Positions 1 to 10,934 of a stretch of 64,000 nucleotides of DNA are shown here, in pieces (position 1 is the stretch's first letter; every line of letters starts with the position of its first letter). Source of the stretch: Bacillota bacterium (lineage in GTDB: Bacteria; Bacillota; UBA5301); contig JACDOJ010000001.1 in assembly GCA_017656135.1 (NCBI GenBank), forward strand, positions 62,001 to 126,000, written 5' to 3'. A model generated the notes under the pieces. That model was not told the DNA's origin. It did not search any database and was given only the letters and a program-made list of their open reading frames with translations. Position numbers and translations under genes: made by a program.

Positions 1-180
1 CACAGGCTGAGGATTCACAGAAAACCCACAAGCAAAACCAGGTTATCCCCAGAGTTATCCACAATCTCCACTGAAATCATTTCACTTTCTGCTAAAACCA
101 CTATACCAAAGGGATCCAAGAATAAAACACAGCTATCCAAAGAATTATCCCCAAGGTTATCCACAATGTGTGGATATCCA
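1..180. promoter_or_regulatory. oriC-like region, DnaA-box cluster upstream of rpmH
   Basis: TTATCCACA at 55-63 and 157-165, TTATCCCCA at 43-51 and 145-153, reverse-strand ATATCCACA at 169-177; located directly upstream of rpmH as in the dnaA-rpmH intergenic region. Confidence 0.8.
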
Positions 181-250
181 CTTGTCCTTGACTTTGCCCT
201 TTTGGTTGGCTATAATTTTAATGATTGTCTATATAGGGGGTGGGTGCAGC

Positions 251-385
251 GTGAAAAGAACTTTTCAGCCTAACAACCGTAGGCGGAAAAAGGTTCACGG
301 TTTTCGTCAACGGATGCGCACCCGCGCAGGTAGGCGGGTTCTGCAGCGCCGCCGTCAGCGTGGGCGTAAACGGCTGTCAGCTTAA
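251..385 (+). CDS. rpmH: 50S ribosomal protein L34
   Basis: [47 protein letters not shown] start inside the 170..385 ORF. Confidence 0.97.
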   Translation: MKRTFQPNNRRRKKVHGFRQRMRTRAGRRVLQRRRQRGRKRLSA

Positions 386-451
386 ATGCAGGGTAGGAGG
401 TCCAAGAGGGGCCTCTTTTTTATGTAGAAGGGTATTGAAATAGGTGCGGTA

Positions 452-805
452 ATGAAAACTAACAAGTTAACCACTCTTTCCAAACAAAAGCAAATCTCCA
501 AAGTTTTTGAAGAGGGCAGCTCTTACTCCAACCGGTTTTTTGTGGTTCGGGCTCTGCCTAATGGAGGAGATGGACCGAGGTTTGTCTTTGCGGTGGGGAA
601 AAGGTACGGCAAGGCTGTAGAGCGTAACCGGATAAAGCGGCGAGCCCGGGAAATACTGAGACAAAATCTGGATATAATTCCTACTGGATACGATTACGCC
701 ATAATTCCCCGGCTGCCTTGTCAAACTGGGGAGTTTGCAGAGCTGGAGACGCACTTGCTTCAGGCCCTTGCCGGTGCAGCCAGCCGAAAGGGGAATCAAC
801 AGTGA
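452..805 (+). CDS. rnpA: ribonuclease P protein component
   Basis: RNase P family motif ([12 protein letters not shown]); position between rpmH and yidD. Confidence 0.95.
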   Translation: MKTNKLTTLSKQKQISKVFEEGSSYSNRFFVVRALPNGGDGPRFVFAVGKRYGKAVERNRIKRRAREILRQNLDIIPTGYDYAIIPRLPCQTGEFAELETHLLQALAGAASRKGNQQ

Positions 806-1014
806 TGCAACAATTGGTGATTAGGGCTATCCAAGCCTATCAGCGATACATATCGCCTTGTAAACCTCCGTCTTGCCGGTTCTACCCAACTTGTTCCCAG
901 TATACTTTGGAAGCCGTCCAGAAGTACGGTTGGTTGAAAGGTACTTGGTTGGGTTTGAAACGGATTTTGCGGTGCCATCCCTACCACAAAGGTGGGTATG
1001 ACCCGGTTCCGTAA
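805..1014 (+). CDS. yidD: membrane protein insertion efficiency factor YidD
   Basis: [31 protein letters not shown] signature; ATG at 805 overlaps the rnpA stop. Confidence 0.95.
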   Translation: MQQLVIRAIQAYQRYISPCKPPSCRFYPTCSQYTLEAVQKYGWLKGTWLGLKRILRCHPYHKGGYDPVP

Positions 1015-1088
1015 GGTTTTATTTGCCATTAGGCAGGATTTTAAGCCCTTGGAAACAAAATTCATTTTGTTAACTTTTCTTAGACAAA

Positions 1089-1742
1089 GTGAAAGTGGGG
1101 ATGAAGCATTTGAGCTTTCTAACAGGCATTATTAGCTCTTCCCTGGAGTTTTTTCATTCTTTTACCGGAAGCTGGGGATTAGCTATTATTTTATTAACAG
1201 TTGCGATAAGATTACTGCTTTATCCGTTGACTGCCAGCCAAACCAAGAGCATGGCTGCTATGCGGGACTTGCAGCCGAAGATGAAAGAATTACAGGCTAA
1301 ATACAAGGACAAACCGGAAGAATACCAGAAACGAATGTTGGAGCTATATAAAGAGCATAAAGTTAACCCTTTAGGCGGTTGTTTGCCGGTTTTACTCCAA
1401 ATGCCCATTCTTTTCGCCCTTTTTTACGTACTTAGGGAATTTGATTTTGGCTCGCAATCCGGCTTTCTGTGGATCCAGTCCCTGAGCCAGCCTGATTCTA
1501 CCTATTTAATGCCGATTTTAACTGCGGTTACTACTTATATGCAGATGATGCTGACTCCAACGGATTCCTCTCAAAAGACGATGATGTACATCATGCCTGC
1601 CTTCATCGGTATCATCAGCATGCAATTCCCGGCAGGCCTTACTCTGTACTGGGTAGTGAGTAACATCATCGCTTACCTCCAGCAGATGGTAATCAATAAA
1701 CGTCTTTTAGGAAGCGAAGAAGAGGGGAGCGTCGCAAATTGA
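1089..1742 (+). CDS. yidC: YidC/Oxa1 membrane protein insertase
   Basis: NPLGGCLPVLLQMPILFALFYVL and C-terminal TM pattern; synteny. Confidence 0.95.
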   Translation: MKVGMKHLSFLTGIISSSLEFFHSFTGSWGLAIILLTVAIRLLLYPLTASQTKSMAAMRDLQPKMKELQAKYKDKPEEYQKRMLELYKEHKVNPLGGCLPVLLQMPILFALFYVLREFDFGSQSGFLWIQSLSQPDSTYLMPILTAVTTYMQMMLTPTDSSQKTMMYIMPAFIGIISMQFPAGLTLYWVVSNIIAYLQQMVINKRLLGSEEEGSVAN

Positions 1743-2425
1743 GATCAGTTGAAGCCGTAGGCAGAACCGTCGAAGAAGCTATTGCCGAGGCTCTGGACCA
1801 ACTGAAGATTCAGCGGGACCAGGCCCAGATAGAAGTCATTGACGAGGGAACCAAAGGTATTTTTGGACTAATTGGCACGAAACTGGCCCGGGTCAGAGTT
1901 ACCATCAAGGACCAGACCGTTCCGGAGCCGGGGGATACGGCGCTGAAGCCAGAAACCGAAGAGGCTGAAGGTCTCCAAGCTAAAGCTGAGTGGGGTAAGA
2001 ACTTTTTGACTCTGTTGGTCGCTCATATGGGGGTACAGGCAGAGGTAACCATCGTCAATATTGGTGACTACATTCTCCTGGAGCTTTCCGGGGAGAATAT
2101 GGGGCTTCTAATCGGCCGCCGAGGCCAGACTTTAGATGCCATCCAGTACCTGGTCAATTTGGCCGCGGCCAAAGCAGGTTTCCAAGGTGCCAAATTCATG
2201 GTCGATGCCGAAGATTATCGGAAACGGCGTCAGCAGGCCTTAGAGCAGCTAGCTGAGCGCTTGGCTTCCAAGGTGATTTCCCGTCGCCGGAAAGCGGTTC
2301 TCGACCCGATGTCACCGATGGAGCGGCGAATCATCCACCTATCCCTGCGGGACAATCCTAAAGTTTGTACCTACAGTGAAGGAAAAGAGCCTTACCGCCG
2401 GGTGGTCATTGATCTGAAAAAGTAG
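1739..2425 (+). CDS. jag: Jag/KhpB, Jag-N + KH + R3H protein
   Basis: N-terminal Jag motif, GLLIGRRGQTLDAIQYLVNL KH motif, R3H-like C-terminus. Confidence 0.93.
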   Translation: MRSVEAVGRTVEEAIAEALDQLKIQRDQAQIEVIDEGTKGIFGLIGTKLARVRVTIKDQTVPEPGDTALKPETEEAEGLQAKAEWGKNFLTLLVAHMGVQAEVTIVNIGDYILLELSGENMGLLIGRRGQTLDAIQYLVNLAAAKAGFQGAKFMVDAEDYRKRRQQALEQLAERLASKVISRRRKAVLDPMSPMERRIIHLSLRDNPKVCTYSEGKEPYRRVVIDLKK

Positions 2426-2535
2426 TTTCTTAATTTTTTCCTTCTTTGCGAGCAGTCGTTGGAGATCAGAGTTTCTGGCGGCTGCTTTTATGGTATTGAG
2501 ACGGAAAAGGTAAACTAACCGGTAGAGGTGGTAGA

Positions 2536-3924
2536 GTGCCTGCTATATCCCTGATTGATACGATCGCGGCGATTTCCACCCCCCTTGGAGAAGGTGGTAT
2601 AGGCGTTATTCGGGTAAGCGGACCGGATGCTGTGGAGATCGTGGACAAAGTCTTCGTTCCCGCCGGAAAAGGGGCTGGTTATCTTAAAACGGTGCCTTCT
2701 CACACTGTTCATTATGGGCATATCATCACAGACCAGGGTGATTACATCGACGAAGTTTTAGTCACGGTGATGCGGGCTCCTAGGACCTACACCCGAGAGG
2801 ATACCGTGGAGATCAGCTGTCATGGAGGGATAACCCCAGTTCGGGCGGTTTTGGAACGGGTGCTCGAAGCTGGGGCTCGTCTGGCTGAGCCTGGGGAGTT
2901 TACCAAACGGGCCTTTTTGAATGGCCGTATTGACCTGGCTCAGGCTGAGGCAGTGATCGACATCATTCGCTCCAAAACCCGGGCCAGCCAAGAGATAGCT
3001 CTCAGGAACCTACACGGCGAGCTCTCCCAGAGAGTTACTGAGATCCGGGAATCTTTGCTTCAGGCCCTAATGTATCTGGAGGCATCCATCGACTTTCCGG
3101 AAGACGAGATCCCCCCTTTGGAGGAAGACTTGGGGGTTATCTTAAAAACAATAAAACAGCGGCTGGAAGAGTTGATAGATACCGCCAGGACCGGCCGGGT
3201 TTACCGAGAAGGACTGGCCACTGTAATTGCCGGCAAGCCCAATGTGGGCAAATCCAGTTTGTTAAATGCCCTGGTGCAGGAGGAACGGGCCATAGTCACC
3301 AATATTCCTGGTACTACTCGGGATCTCTTGGAGGTCGAGGTCAATCTCAACGGGTTGCCTTTGAGGATCATAGATACAGCCGGGATCCGGTTGACTCATG
3401 ATGAGGTTGAGAAAATCGGTGTTGCCAGGAGCAAACAGGCTCTGGAGCGAGCAGATATCATTTTGTTTTTGGTGGATGTTGCTGAAGGTACCAATGAGGA
3501 AGATTTTCACATTGCTGAAGTACTGCCTCCTGAGAAAACCATCCTGGTGGGTAATAAAATTGATGAGGGTAAAAATGTCGATTTATCCGCTCTATTTCGG
3601 CGTTTTGGAGCGCCTGTTTTCATCTCGGCCCAGGAAAAGACAGGCCTTGATAAGCTGAAAGAAGCAATTATCAGCAAAGCGGCTCTCTTGGAAATCAGTT
3701 CCGCTGAAGTAGTCTTTGTAACCAATGTACGCCATCTAGATGCCTTGCGGCGGGCCAAGGAGGCCGTAGAGGCGGCTACCCACAGTCACCAAGAGGGCTT
3801 GGCTGCAGATTTCATCACCATTGACTTGCACGCTGCTGTGGACGCCTTGGGGGAGATCACCGGAGATAGCGCTTCCGACGACTTGGTAAACCGGATTTTC
3901 GCCTCTTTCTGCATCGGCAAGTGA
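2536..3924 (+). CDS. mnmE: tRNA modification GTPase MnmE
   Basis: [15 protein letters not shown]-loop, C-terminal CIGK. Confidence 0.97.
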   Translation: MPAISLIDTIAAISTPLGEGGIGVIRVSGPDAVEIVDKVFVPAGKGAGYLKTVPSHTVHYGHIITDQGDYIDEVLVTVMRAPRTYTREDTVEISCHGGITPVRAVLERVLEAGARLAEPGEFTKRAFLNGRIDLAQAEAVIDIIRSKTRASQEIALRNLHGELSQRVTEIRESLLQALMYLEASIDFPEDEIPPLEEDLGVILKTIKQRLEELIDTARTGRVYREGLATVIAGKPNVGKSSLLNALVQEERAIVTNIPGTTRDLLEVEVNLNGLPLRIIDTAGIRLTHDEVEKIGVARSKQALERADIILFLVDVAEGTNEEDFHIAEVLPPEKTILVGNKIDEGKNVDLSALFRRFGAPVFISAQEKTGLDKLKEAIISKAALLEISSAEVVFVTNVRHLDALRRAKEAVEAATHSHQEGLAADFITIDLHAAVDALGEITGDSASDDLVNRIFASFCIGK

Positions 3925-5810
3925 GGAGAAAGAATATGGGTTTCGAACAGTTTTATGATGTCATTGTGGTCGGCACAGGACACGCCGGTTGTGAGGCAGC
4001 GGTTGCCGCTGCCAAGATGGGCTGCAGGACCCTTATTCTCACTGTGAACATGGATAATGTGGCCCTAATGCCCTGTAATCCCAGCCTGGGAGGCCCAGCC
4101 AAAGGTCACTTGGTACGGGAGATCGATGCTTTAGGCGGGGTCATGGGCCAGGTTGCCGATGAAACCTATATCCAAATCCGGATGCTCAACACCAGCAAGG
4201 GCCCGGCGGTGCACGCTTTGCGGGCGCAGATTGACAAAAGGGCCTACAGCCGTCGGATGAAGGAGCTTTTGGAAACCACACCCAACTTAGACCTAAAGCA
4301 AGGAATTGTCACTAGGCTGCTGGTGGAGAAGGGCCGGGTCGTTGGGGTCAGACTCAAAACCGACCTGGATGTCAAGGGTAAAGCGGTGATCTTGGCCACT
4401 GGTACCTATTTAAAGGGCCGGGTTTACTACGGGCATGTCAATTACGCTTCCGGGCCTCAAGGAAATCAGCCAGCGGTAGAATTGGCCGATCACCTGGAGG
4501 AGCTGGGCCTGAAGCTCCAGCGCTTTAAGACCGGCACTCCACCTCGCATCCATGGGGACACCGTCGACTTTTCAAGGACTCAAGAGATGCCTGGGCATAA
4601 CCTTCGGCGGGGTTTCTCCTTTTGGAGACTTCTAGAGCCTAAAGAGCAGGTTTCCACCTGGTTGACTTACACTACCGCCAAAACCCACGAAATCATCCAA
4701 AAGAATATGGACAAAGCCCCGATGTATACCGGAGAGATTACCGGTGTTGGCCCGCGCTATTGTCCGTCGATTGAGGCGAAGGTGCACGAGTTTCCTCATA
4801 AGGAGAGCCATCAGATCTTCATCGAACCGGAGGGATTAGGGACCAAAGAAATGTATCTGGCCGGGTTTTCCACCAGCTTGCCGGAGGATGTGCAGATTGA
4901 AATGATTAAGACCATCCCTGGTCTAGAGCATGTGGCGATTATGCGCCCCGGTTATGCCATTGAGTACGAATCCATCGATCCGCTGGAGCTCAAAGCCAAT
5001 TTAGAGACCAAAAAGTATCCAGGACTTTTCTCGGCCGGCCAGATCAACGGAACTTCCGGCTATGAGGAGGCAGCGGCCCAGGGCTTGATTGCCGGTATCA
5101 ACGCTGCTCTGGCTGTTAAAGGGGAGGAACCCTTTCAGCTCAAGCGGTCTGACGCCTACATCGGGGTTCTCATTGATGATTTGGTGACCAAAGGCACGGC
5201 AGAACCCTATCGCTTGTTAACTGCCAAAGCAGAGTACCGGCTGCTTCTCCGTCAAGACAATGCCGATCTGCGCTTGACGGAGAAGGGCTACCGTCTGGGG
5301 CTCATCTCCGAGGAGAAGTATGCCAGGTTTTGCCGCAAGAGGGAAGCTATTGAGAATATGGTTTCGGTCTTGGAGTCTACCACCATTCCTGACAGTCGAG
5401 AGGTCAATGCCAAGTTGGTTGAACTTGGCTTAGAGCCTCTGCAGCGTGCGGTTACCGGGGATGCTTTCCTGAGGCGTCCAGAGGTTAATTACCACATTGT
5501 CAAAGAACTGGTTCCGGGGCTGGACCAAGAAACGGATCCGGATGTGACGGAACAGGTGGAATTGCAGGTCAAATATAAAGGTTACATTCAACGCCAAGAG
5601 GAGCAGGCTAAGCGGTTCTTGAAATTGGAAGAGAAGCGCCTGCCTCCAGATTTGAACTACTCGGAACTGCAGGGTTTGAGCATGGAAGCCCGGGAAAAAC
5701 TGAATAGAGTCAGGCCTGAGTCTTTGGGACAGGCCGCACGCATTTCCGGGGTCTCCCCGGCAGACATCAATTACCTGGCCTTATACTTGGAGCAGCGTCG
5801 TAGGAGATAG
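3921..5810 (+). CDS. mnmG: tRNA uridine-5-carboxymethylaminomethyl synthesis enzyme MnmG
   Basis: FAD-binding [27 protein letters not shown]. Confidence 0.97.
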   Translation: MRRKNMGFEQFYDVIVVGTGHAGCEAAVAAAKMGCRTLILTVNMDNVALMPCNPSLGGPAKGHLVREIDALGGVMGQVADETYIQIRMLNTSKGPAVHALRAQIDKRAYSRRMKELLETTPNLDLKQGIVTRLLVEKGRVVGVRLKTDLDVKGKAVILATGTYLKGRVYYGHVNYASGPQGNQPAVELADHLEELGLKLQRFKTGTPPRIHGDTVDFSRTQEMPGHNLRRGFSFWRLLEPKEQVSTWLTYTTAKTHEIIQKNMDKAPMYTGEITGVGPRYCPSIEAKVHEFPHKESHQIFIEPEGLGTKEMYLAGFSTSLPEDVQIEMIKTIPGLEHVAIMRPGYAIEYESIDPLELKANLETKKYPGLFSAGQINGTSGYEEAAAQGLIAGINAALAVKGEEPFQLKRSDAYIGVLIDDLVTKGTAEPYRLLTAKAEYRLLLRQDNADLRLTEKGYRLGLISEEKYARFCRKREAIENMVSVLESTTIPDSREVNAKLVELGLEPLQRAVTGDAFLRRPEVNYHIVKELVPGLDQETDPDVTEQVELQVKYKGYIQRQEEQAKRFLKLEEKRLPPDLNYSELQGLSMEAREKLNRVRPESLGQAARISGVSPADINYLALYLEQRRRR

Positions 5811-5812
5811 GC

Positions 5813-6535
5813 ATGATATCGTTTAAGAACCAACTTCAAAAAGAGCTAGCAGACTTTGGTTTAGACTATTCAGAGGGAACCTTGGAGAAGCTTTTAGAGT
5901 ATGCTGGCTATGTATTAGAAGAGAACAAGAACCAGAACCTCACTCGGATCGTTGAACCTGAGGCGGTTGTTACTAGGCACCTGGTTGATTCCCTAGTCCT
6001 CCAGAAGTGGTTTCCTAGTTTAGAAGCGGGCTCTTTGCTGATCGATTTAGGTACCGGCGGTGGCTTTCCTGGTGTTCCCCTGGCCATCACCTGGCCTGGA
6101 GTGCAGGTGGTGTTGGTGGACAGTGAGCGGAAGAAGGTGGATTTTCTTCAGCGCGCCGCGAGAGAGTTGGCCCTGGCAAATGTCACTGCAGTGCATGCCC
6201 GGGCCGAGGAGCTAGGGCGCGATGATGATTACCGGGAACAAGCCGATTTAGTAGTGGCCCGATCAGTTGCCAAGCTGCCTGTGCTCTTAGAGTATTCTCT
6301 TCCTCTGGTCAAAATTGGTGGAAGGTTCTGTTCGTATAAGGGTGAAGGAGTGGAGTCTGAGGTTGCAGAGTCGGATAAGGCCTTAAAGGTGTTGGGTGGC
6401 CGGTTAGATTCTCTCCTGGCATACACTTTGTCTTCAGGAGACACCCATCATTTGGTGGTGTTTTTGAAAGCGACTCAAACGCCTCACATTTACCCCCGTA
6501 GGCCTGGAATCCCCCAAAAGAGACCGCTTTCCTAG
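5813..6535 (+). CDS. rsmG: 16S rRNA m7G methyltransferase RsmG
   Basis: LIDLGTGGGFPGVPLAI motif; synteny. Confidence 0.95.
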   Translation: MISFKNQLQKELADFGLDYSEGTLEKLLEYAGYVLEENKNQNLTRIVEPEAVVTRHLVDSLVLQKWFPSLEAGSLLIDLGTGGGFPGVPLAITWPGVQVVLVDSERKKVDFLQRAARELALANVTAVHARAEELGRDDDYREQADLVVARSVAKLPVLLEYSLPLVKIGGRFCSYKGEGVESEVAESDKALKVLGGRLDSLLAYTLSSGDTHHLVVFLKATQTPHIYPRRPGIPQKRPLS

Positions 6536-6584
6536 AGGATATGTATCTCTCGGCGACGAATCTACCCCTTGGATTGTTTCAGGT

Positions 6585-6600
6585 TGTTTCACGTGAAACA
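6585..6600. promoter_or_regulatory. parS centromere site
   Basis: TGTTTCACGTGAAACA, 16-bp perfect palindrome matching the Firmicutes parS consensus, between rsmG and noc. Confidence 0.95.
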
Positions 6601-6619
6601 TTGCGAGGGATATTGTTAC

Positions 6620-7462
6620 ATGGCAGATAAAATATGGGATAGACTGCTCAAAAAGAACCTGCAAAATCAGGCCAACCAGCAGGTTGTTCGCCTTCCAGTG
6701 GATAAAATTAAACCCAATCCACACCAGCCGCGCCAAGCCTTTTTAGAGGAAGATCTAACCAAGCTGGCTGAGTCCATTAAAACCCATGGTTTGTTACAGC
6801 CAGTCATCGTCACCAAGTCTGAATCAGAGGGCTCTGAATATATATTAGTAGTCGGTGAACGCCGGCTCCGGGCATCAATCTTGGCAGGTTTATCGGAGGT
6901 GCCTGCGATCATAGGGACCTACAGTGAGCAGGAGCTGGCTGAGGTGGCTTTAGTAGAGAACCTGCAGCGAAAAGATCTCTCGGCCATAGAAGAGGCCAAG
7001 GCCTACCGGGATCTCTTGGATCGATTCGGCTTAACCCAATCCCAACTAGGCGAAAGAATTGGGAAAAGTCAGAGTGCGATTGCCAATAAATTGCGGCTGT
7101 TATCCCTTCCGGCTGAAGTTCAGGAATATATTTCCCGGGAAATAATCAGTGAGCGGCATGCCAGGGCGTTATTGAAACTCCCGCCGGAGCTGGTTGTAGA
7201 TACAGCTAAGCAGGTGGTCCGGAGGGGGCTCACGGTAAAGCAGACTGAGGCCTTGGTTCAGCGTATGCTTCAGGAGAAAACTAAACAGTCCAAGAAAGTG
7301 ATCAGGGTTTTTAAGGACGCCAGGCTTTTCAGGAATTCGGTCTTAAAGTTGGTCAAGGACTTAAAGGCTGGGGGCCTTAATGTGAAGGTCAGTGAGTCTG
7401 AAGCCGAAGATAGTTATAGTATTACTATCAATATATCTAAGAGCAACAGGGGGCTAAACTGA
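6620..7462 (+). CDS. noc: nucleoid occlusion protein Noc (ParB/Spo0J paralog)
   Basis: ParB-like GERRLRAS...VENLQRKDLSAIEEA; located rsmG-noc-parA-parB; ATG at 6620 downstream of parS. Confidence 0.88.
   Translation: MADKIWDRLLKKNLQNQANQQVVRLPVDKIKPNPHQPRQAFLEEDLTKLAESIKTHGLLQPVIVTKSESEGSEYILVVGERRLRASILAGLSEVPAIIGTYSEQELAEVALVENLQRKDLSAIEEAKAYRDLLDRFGLTQSQLGERIGKSQSAIANKLRLLSLPAEVQEYISREIISERHARALLKLPPELVVDTAKQVVRRGLTVKQTEALVQRMLQEKTKQSKKVIRVFKDARLFRNSVLKLVKDLKAGGLNVKVSESEAEDSYSITINISKSNRGLN
7129..7144. promoter_or_regulatory. Noc-binding site (NBS), exact match
   Basis: TATTTCCCGGGAAATA, 16-bp palindrome inside noc. Confidence 0.8.
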
Positions 7463-8232
7463 TGGGGAGGATTTTGGCTGTTGTCAACCAAAAAGGCGGT
7501 GTCGGAAAGAGCACAACCACTGTTAACCTGGCAGCATGCCTTGGCACCACCGGACGGAGGGTGCTTATGGTCGATACGGATCCCCAAGGCAATGCTACCA
7601 GCGGTATCGGTATCAATAAAAGCCGGGTCAAAAAGTGCATCTATGACGTCTTAATTGACGGAGTAGGAATTGAAGAAGTGGCTTTGCCGGCGCCTTATCC
7701 CGAGCTCAAAGATGTGCGTGTTGTTCCGGCCACCATTCAGCTAGCTGGTGCCGAGGTGGAATTGGTTTCTATGATGAGCCGGGAGTATCGACTGAAGAGC
7801 GCCCTGGATGCGGTGAAAAACGATTATGACTTCGTCATTATGGATTGCCCGCCTTCTCTCGGTCTCTTGACTATCAACGCCTTGACAGCTGCTGATGGAG
7901 TGGTGGTGCCTATCCAGTGTGAGTATTACGCCTTGGAAGGTTTAAGCCAGCTCTTAGATACAATTAATCTGGTTAAGAAGCACCTTAATCGGGAGTTGGA
8001 GATTGCTGGTGTTCTCTTGACCATGTTCGATGCCAGGACTAATCTGGCCCAACAGGTCATCGATGAAGTCAAGGGATACTTTGGAGACAAGGTTTACAAG
8101 ACGGTGATTCCGCGAAATATCAGGCTGAGTGAGGCCCCTGGCTACGGTAAACCTATAAACCTCTATGACCCGAATTCCAGGGGTGCTAAGGCGTACGAGG
8201 CCTTATGCGAAGAGGTGATCAACCGTGGCTAG
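7462..8232 (+). CDS. parA: ParA/Soj chromosome partitioning ATPase
   Basis: NQKGGVGKSTTTVNLA deviant Walker A. Confidence 0.96.
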   Translation: MGRILAVVNQKGGVGKSTTTVNLAACLGTTGRRVLMVDTDPQGNATSGIGINKSRVKKCIYDVLIDGVGIEEVALPAPYPELKDVRVVPATIQLAGAEVELVSMMSREYRLKSALDAVKNDYDFVIMDCPPSLGLLTINALTAADGVVVPIQCEYYALEGLSQLLDTINLVKKHLNRELEIAGVLLTMFDARTNLAQQVIDEVKGYFGDKVYKTVIPRNIRLSEAPGYGKPINLYDPNSRGAKAYEALCEEVINRG

Positions 8233-9097
8233 GCAGGCATTGGGTAGAGGGTTAAAAGCCTTAATTAATACCGATGAATATGATAACCAGGAAGTGCAGG
8301 AGATCAGAATCAGTGCTATTGCACCTAACCCCTACCAGCCCCGTAAAGACTTTGATCAAGAGAAACTGAATGAGCTGGCCCAGTCCATAAAGGAACACGG
8401 GGTTATTCAGCCACTGGTGGTTAAGAAGGTCGGTGAAGGCAACTACGTACTTGTTGCCGGGGAGCGTCGGTTCAGAGCTTCCCAACTCGCTGGGCTGGAT
8501 ACCGTGCCGGTCATTGTTAAAAATCTTGATGAGAACCAGATGATCCAGTGGGCGCTGGTGGAAAACCTACAGCGGGAAGATCTAAACCCCATTGAGGAAG
8601 CGGTGGCTTACCAACGGCTCTCTCAGGAGTTTGGGCTCACCCAAGAGGAAATAGCCAAAGTGGTAGGCAAGAGCCGGCCAGCGGTAGCCAATACCATGCG
8701 GTTGTTAACTTTGCCACAGGAAATTCAAGATGCTGTTTCACGTGGAACTTTAAGTATGGGCCATGCCCGGTGTTTGATCGGCTTATCCTCAGGCGCCCAG
8801 CGTCAGCTGTTCCAAAAAATTATCACCGAAAAACTCAGTGTCCGGCAGACAGAGGAAGCCTGTGAAAAACTAAAAAACAGCAGTAAAAACAAGAAGCAAC
8901 CACGAAAACAGGCTAAAATCGCCAAGGATCCCTATATTCTTGCTGCAGAAGAAGATCTGCGCCAAAGGTTTGGCACCAAGGTTCATATTGAGTGCAAAAA
9001 GACGGGCAAGGGAAAGATACAAATAGATTTTTACAGCAGCGAGGAGCTAAACCGGTTGCTGGATCTATTAGGAACAGGTACTGGTGAGGTAAGATGA
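8225..9097 (+). CDS. parB: ParB/Spo0J partition protein
   Basis: GRGLKALI N-terminus, GERRFRASQLAGL, HTH. Confidence 0.96.
   Translation: MARQALGRGLKALINTDEYDNQEVQEIRISAIAPNPYQPRKDFDQEKLNELAQSIKEHGVIQPLVVKKVGEGNYVLVAGERRFRASQLAGLDTVPVIVKNLDENQMIQWALVENLQREDLNPIEEAVAYQRLSQEFGLTQEEIAKVVGKSRPAVANTMRLLTLPQEIQDAVSRGTLSMGHARCLIGLSSGAQRQLFQKIITEKLSVRQTEEACEKLKNSSKNKKQPRKQAKIAKDPYILAAEEDLRQRFGTKVHIECKKTGKGKIQIDFYSSEELNRLLDLLGTGTGEVR
8734..8749. promoter_or_regulatory. degenerate parS inside parB
   Basis: TGTTTCACGTGGAACT, 14/16 to TGTTTCACGTGAAACA. Confidence 0.6.
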
Positions 9098-10245
9098 TTT
9101 ATCTAGATAACGCGGCGACTTCGTGGCCCAAACCGGAATCAGTCTACCGAGAGGTGGGAGACTTCCTGCGTCGAGCTGGGGCCAACCCTGGCAGAGGGGG
9201 ACATGCTCTGGCCCGGGCTGCCTCTGAGATGGTGGAATCGGTCCGCCAGGAACTGGCCACCTTCTTTCATGTCTCCCGTCCGGAGCAGTTCGTCTTCACC
9301 AGCAACGCCACCGATGCTCTGAACCTGGCCATCAAGGGCACCTTGAACCCGGGAGATCACGTCGTTACCAGCAGTTTGGAACACAACTCGGTCTTGAGGC
9401 CCCTGTACCACTTAAGCCAAGAACGGGATGTCAGCTATACTGTGGTTGAGGCTGGACCCGATGGCCTCATCACGGCCGAGGAGATCATAGCGGCTGTCAC
9501 TCTCCGGACTAAACTAATCGTGTTGACCCATGCCTCTAATGTCACTGGTGGATTGTTGCCGATAGAGGAAGTAGGTAACTATGCCAGGGAAAAAGGCATT
9601 ATCTTTTTGGTGGATGCAGCCCAGACTGCAGGGGAGATCGAGATTGATTTAGAAAAGCTTCCTGTGGATATGCTGGCTCTGGCAGGCCACAAGGCCCTCA
9701 TGGGGCCGACCGGCATCGGGGCCCTGTATATCCGGGAAGGTGTGCTGCTGAAGAGCCTGAAAGAAGGCGGAACTGGCACCAGGTCCGATTTAGAGCATCA
9801 GCCTGAGGAATGGCCGTACAAATACGAAAGTGGAACGCTAAATACTTCCGGAATCGCCGGATTGGGAGCGGCACTGGCCTTCATCAAAGAAGTGGGGCTC
9901 CAGGCAATTTCCCAGCACATCATGGATCTAACCCAATCTTTCCTGGCCGGTTGTACTCAGATACCAGGGGTCAAGGTCTACGGCCCCAAAGAACGGAACC
10001 GGCGGGTTGGGGTTGTCAGTTTAAATGTAGAGAACCTTAATCCCGACGAAGTGGGATTCATTTTAGATCAAATTTACGGGATTGCGGTCCGAGCCGGGTT
10101 GCACTGTGCGCCCTTGGCCCACAGGTCACTGGGGACCTATCCTCAAGGATCCGTGCGCTTCAGTTTTGGCTATTTCAACACCGAAGATGAAGTGAAAGCC
10201 GCGTTACAGGCCCTTCGGGAGATTTCAGAGCAGACAGGAGGTTAA
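9094..10245 (+). CDS. cysteine desulfurase family (class V aminotransferase)
   Basis: MIYLDNAATSWPKP, PLP lysine in LALAGHKALMGPTG, GLHCAPLAHRSLGT near C-terminus. Confidence 0.9.
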   Translation: MIYLDNAATSWPKPESVYREVGDFLRRAGANPGRGGHALARAASEMVESVRQELATFFHVSRPEQFVFTSNATDALNLAIKGTLNPGDHVVTSSLEHNSVLRPLYHLSQERDVSYTVVEAGPDGLITAEEIIAAVTLRTKLIVLTHASNVTGGLLPIEEVGNYAREKGIIFLVDAAQTAGEIEIDLEKLPVDMLALAGHKALMGPTGIGALYIREGVLLKSLKEGGTGTRSDLEHQPEEWPYKYESGTLNTSGIAGLGAALAFIKEVGLQAISQHIMDLTQSFLAGCTQIPGVKVYGPKERNRRVGVVSLNVENLNPDEVGFILDQIYGIAVRAGLHCAPLAHRSLGTYPQGSVRFSFGYFNTEDEVKAALQALREISEQTGG

Positions 10246-10250
10246 AGAGG

Positions 10251-10934
10251 ATGGATTCTGAGCATGGCTTCGTTGACCTCGGATTTGCCAAAATAGACAC
10301 CGATCGCAAAAAGCGCTGCGGTTTCCCGGAGGTCATTTTTTGTGCCGGGAAAACACCTCAGCAGGTGAAGGGGATATTTCAGGAGCTGGCAGCCATGGAG
10401 GAGATTGTGCTGGCTACCAGGGCTACAGAGGAACACTATCAGGCTGTTCGGGAGTCGGTGCCGGAGGCTCAGTATCTATCCGAGGCCCGGATAATCGTCA
10501 AGGGAGAGCCTCCCCGCAATCCGGTAGGGCTGGTGGCGGTGATTACTGGCGGCTCATCCGATATCCCGGTGGCAGAGGAAGCAGCGGTAGTTGCCAGTTA
10601 TTTGGGGTCGAAAGTTGTTCGGTACTACGATGCAGGCGTGGCCGGAATCCACAGGCTCTTAGCTTTCAGAGACCAGATGGCTCAGGCCAATGCGATCATT
10701 GTGGTAGCCGGCATGGATGGGGCTTTGCCCAGTGTGGTAGGCGGGTTGGTGGACAAGCCAATAGTCGCCGTTCCTACCAGTGTCGGCTACGGAGCTAACT
10801 TCCAAGGACTGGCTCCATTGTTGACGATGTTGAACTCGTGTTCCGCCGGAGTCAGTGTGGTTAACATCGATAACGGTTTTGGAGCCGGATACTACGCACA
10901 CCTGATTAACCGAGGAGCCAGTGTCAATGAGTAA
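10251..10934 (+). CDS. larB: nickel pincer cofactor biosynthesis protein LarB
   Basis: VAVITGGSSDIPVAEEAAVVASYLGSKVVRYYDAGVAGIHRLL; PurE-like fold signature, adjacent to larC. Confidence 0.9.
   Translation: MDSEHGFVDLGFAKIDTDRKKRCGFPEVIFCAGKTPQQVKGIFQELAAMEEIVLATRATEEHYQAVRESVPEAQYLSEARIIVKGEPPRNPVGLVAVITGGSSDIPVAEEAAVVASYLGSKVVRYYDAGVAGIHRLLAFRDQMAQANAIIVVAGMDGALPSVVGGLVDKPIVAVPTSVGYGANFQGLAPLLTMLNSCSAGVSVVNIDNGFGAGYYAHLINRGASVNE

Noticed and set aside
6569-6619. N-terminal extension of Noc (MDCFRLFHVKHCEGYCY)
   Set aside because: Encoded by the parS palindrome; translation more plausibly starts at ATG 6620.
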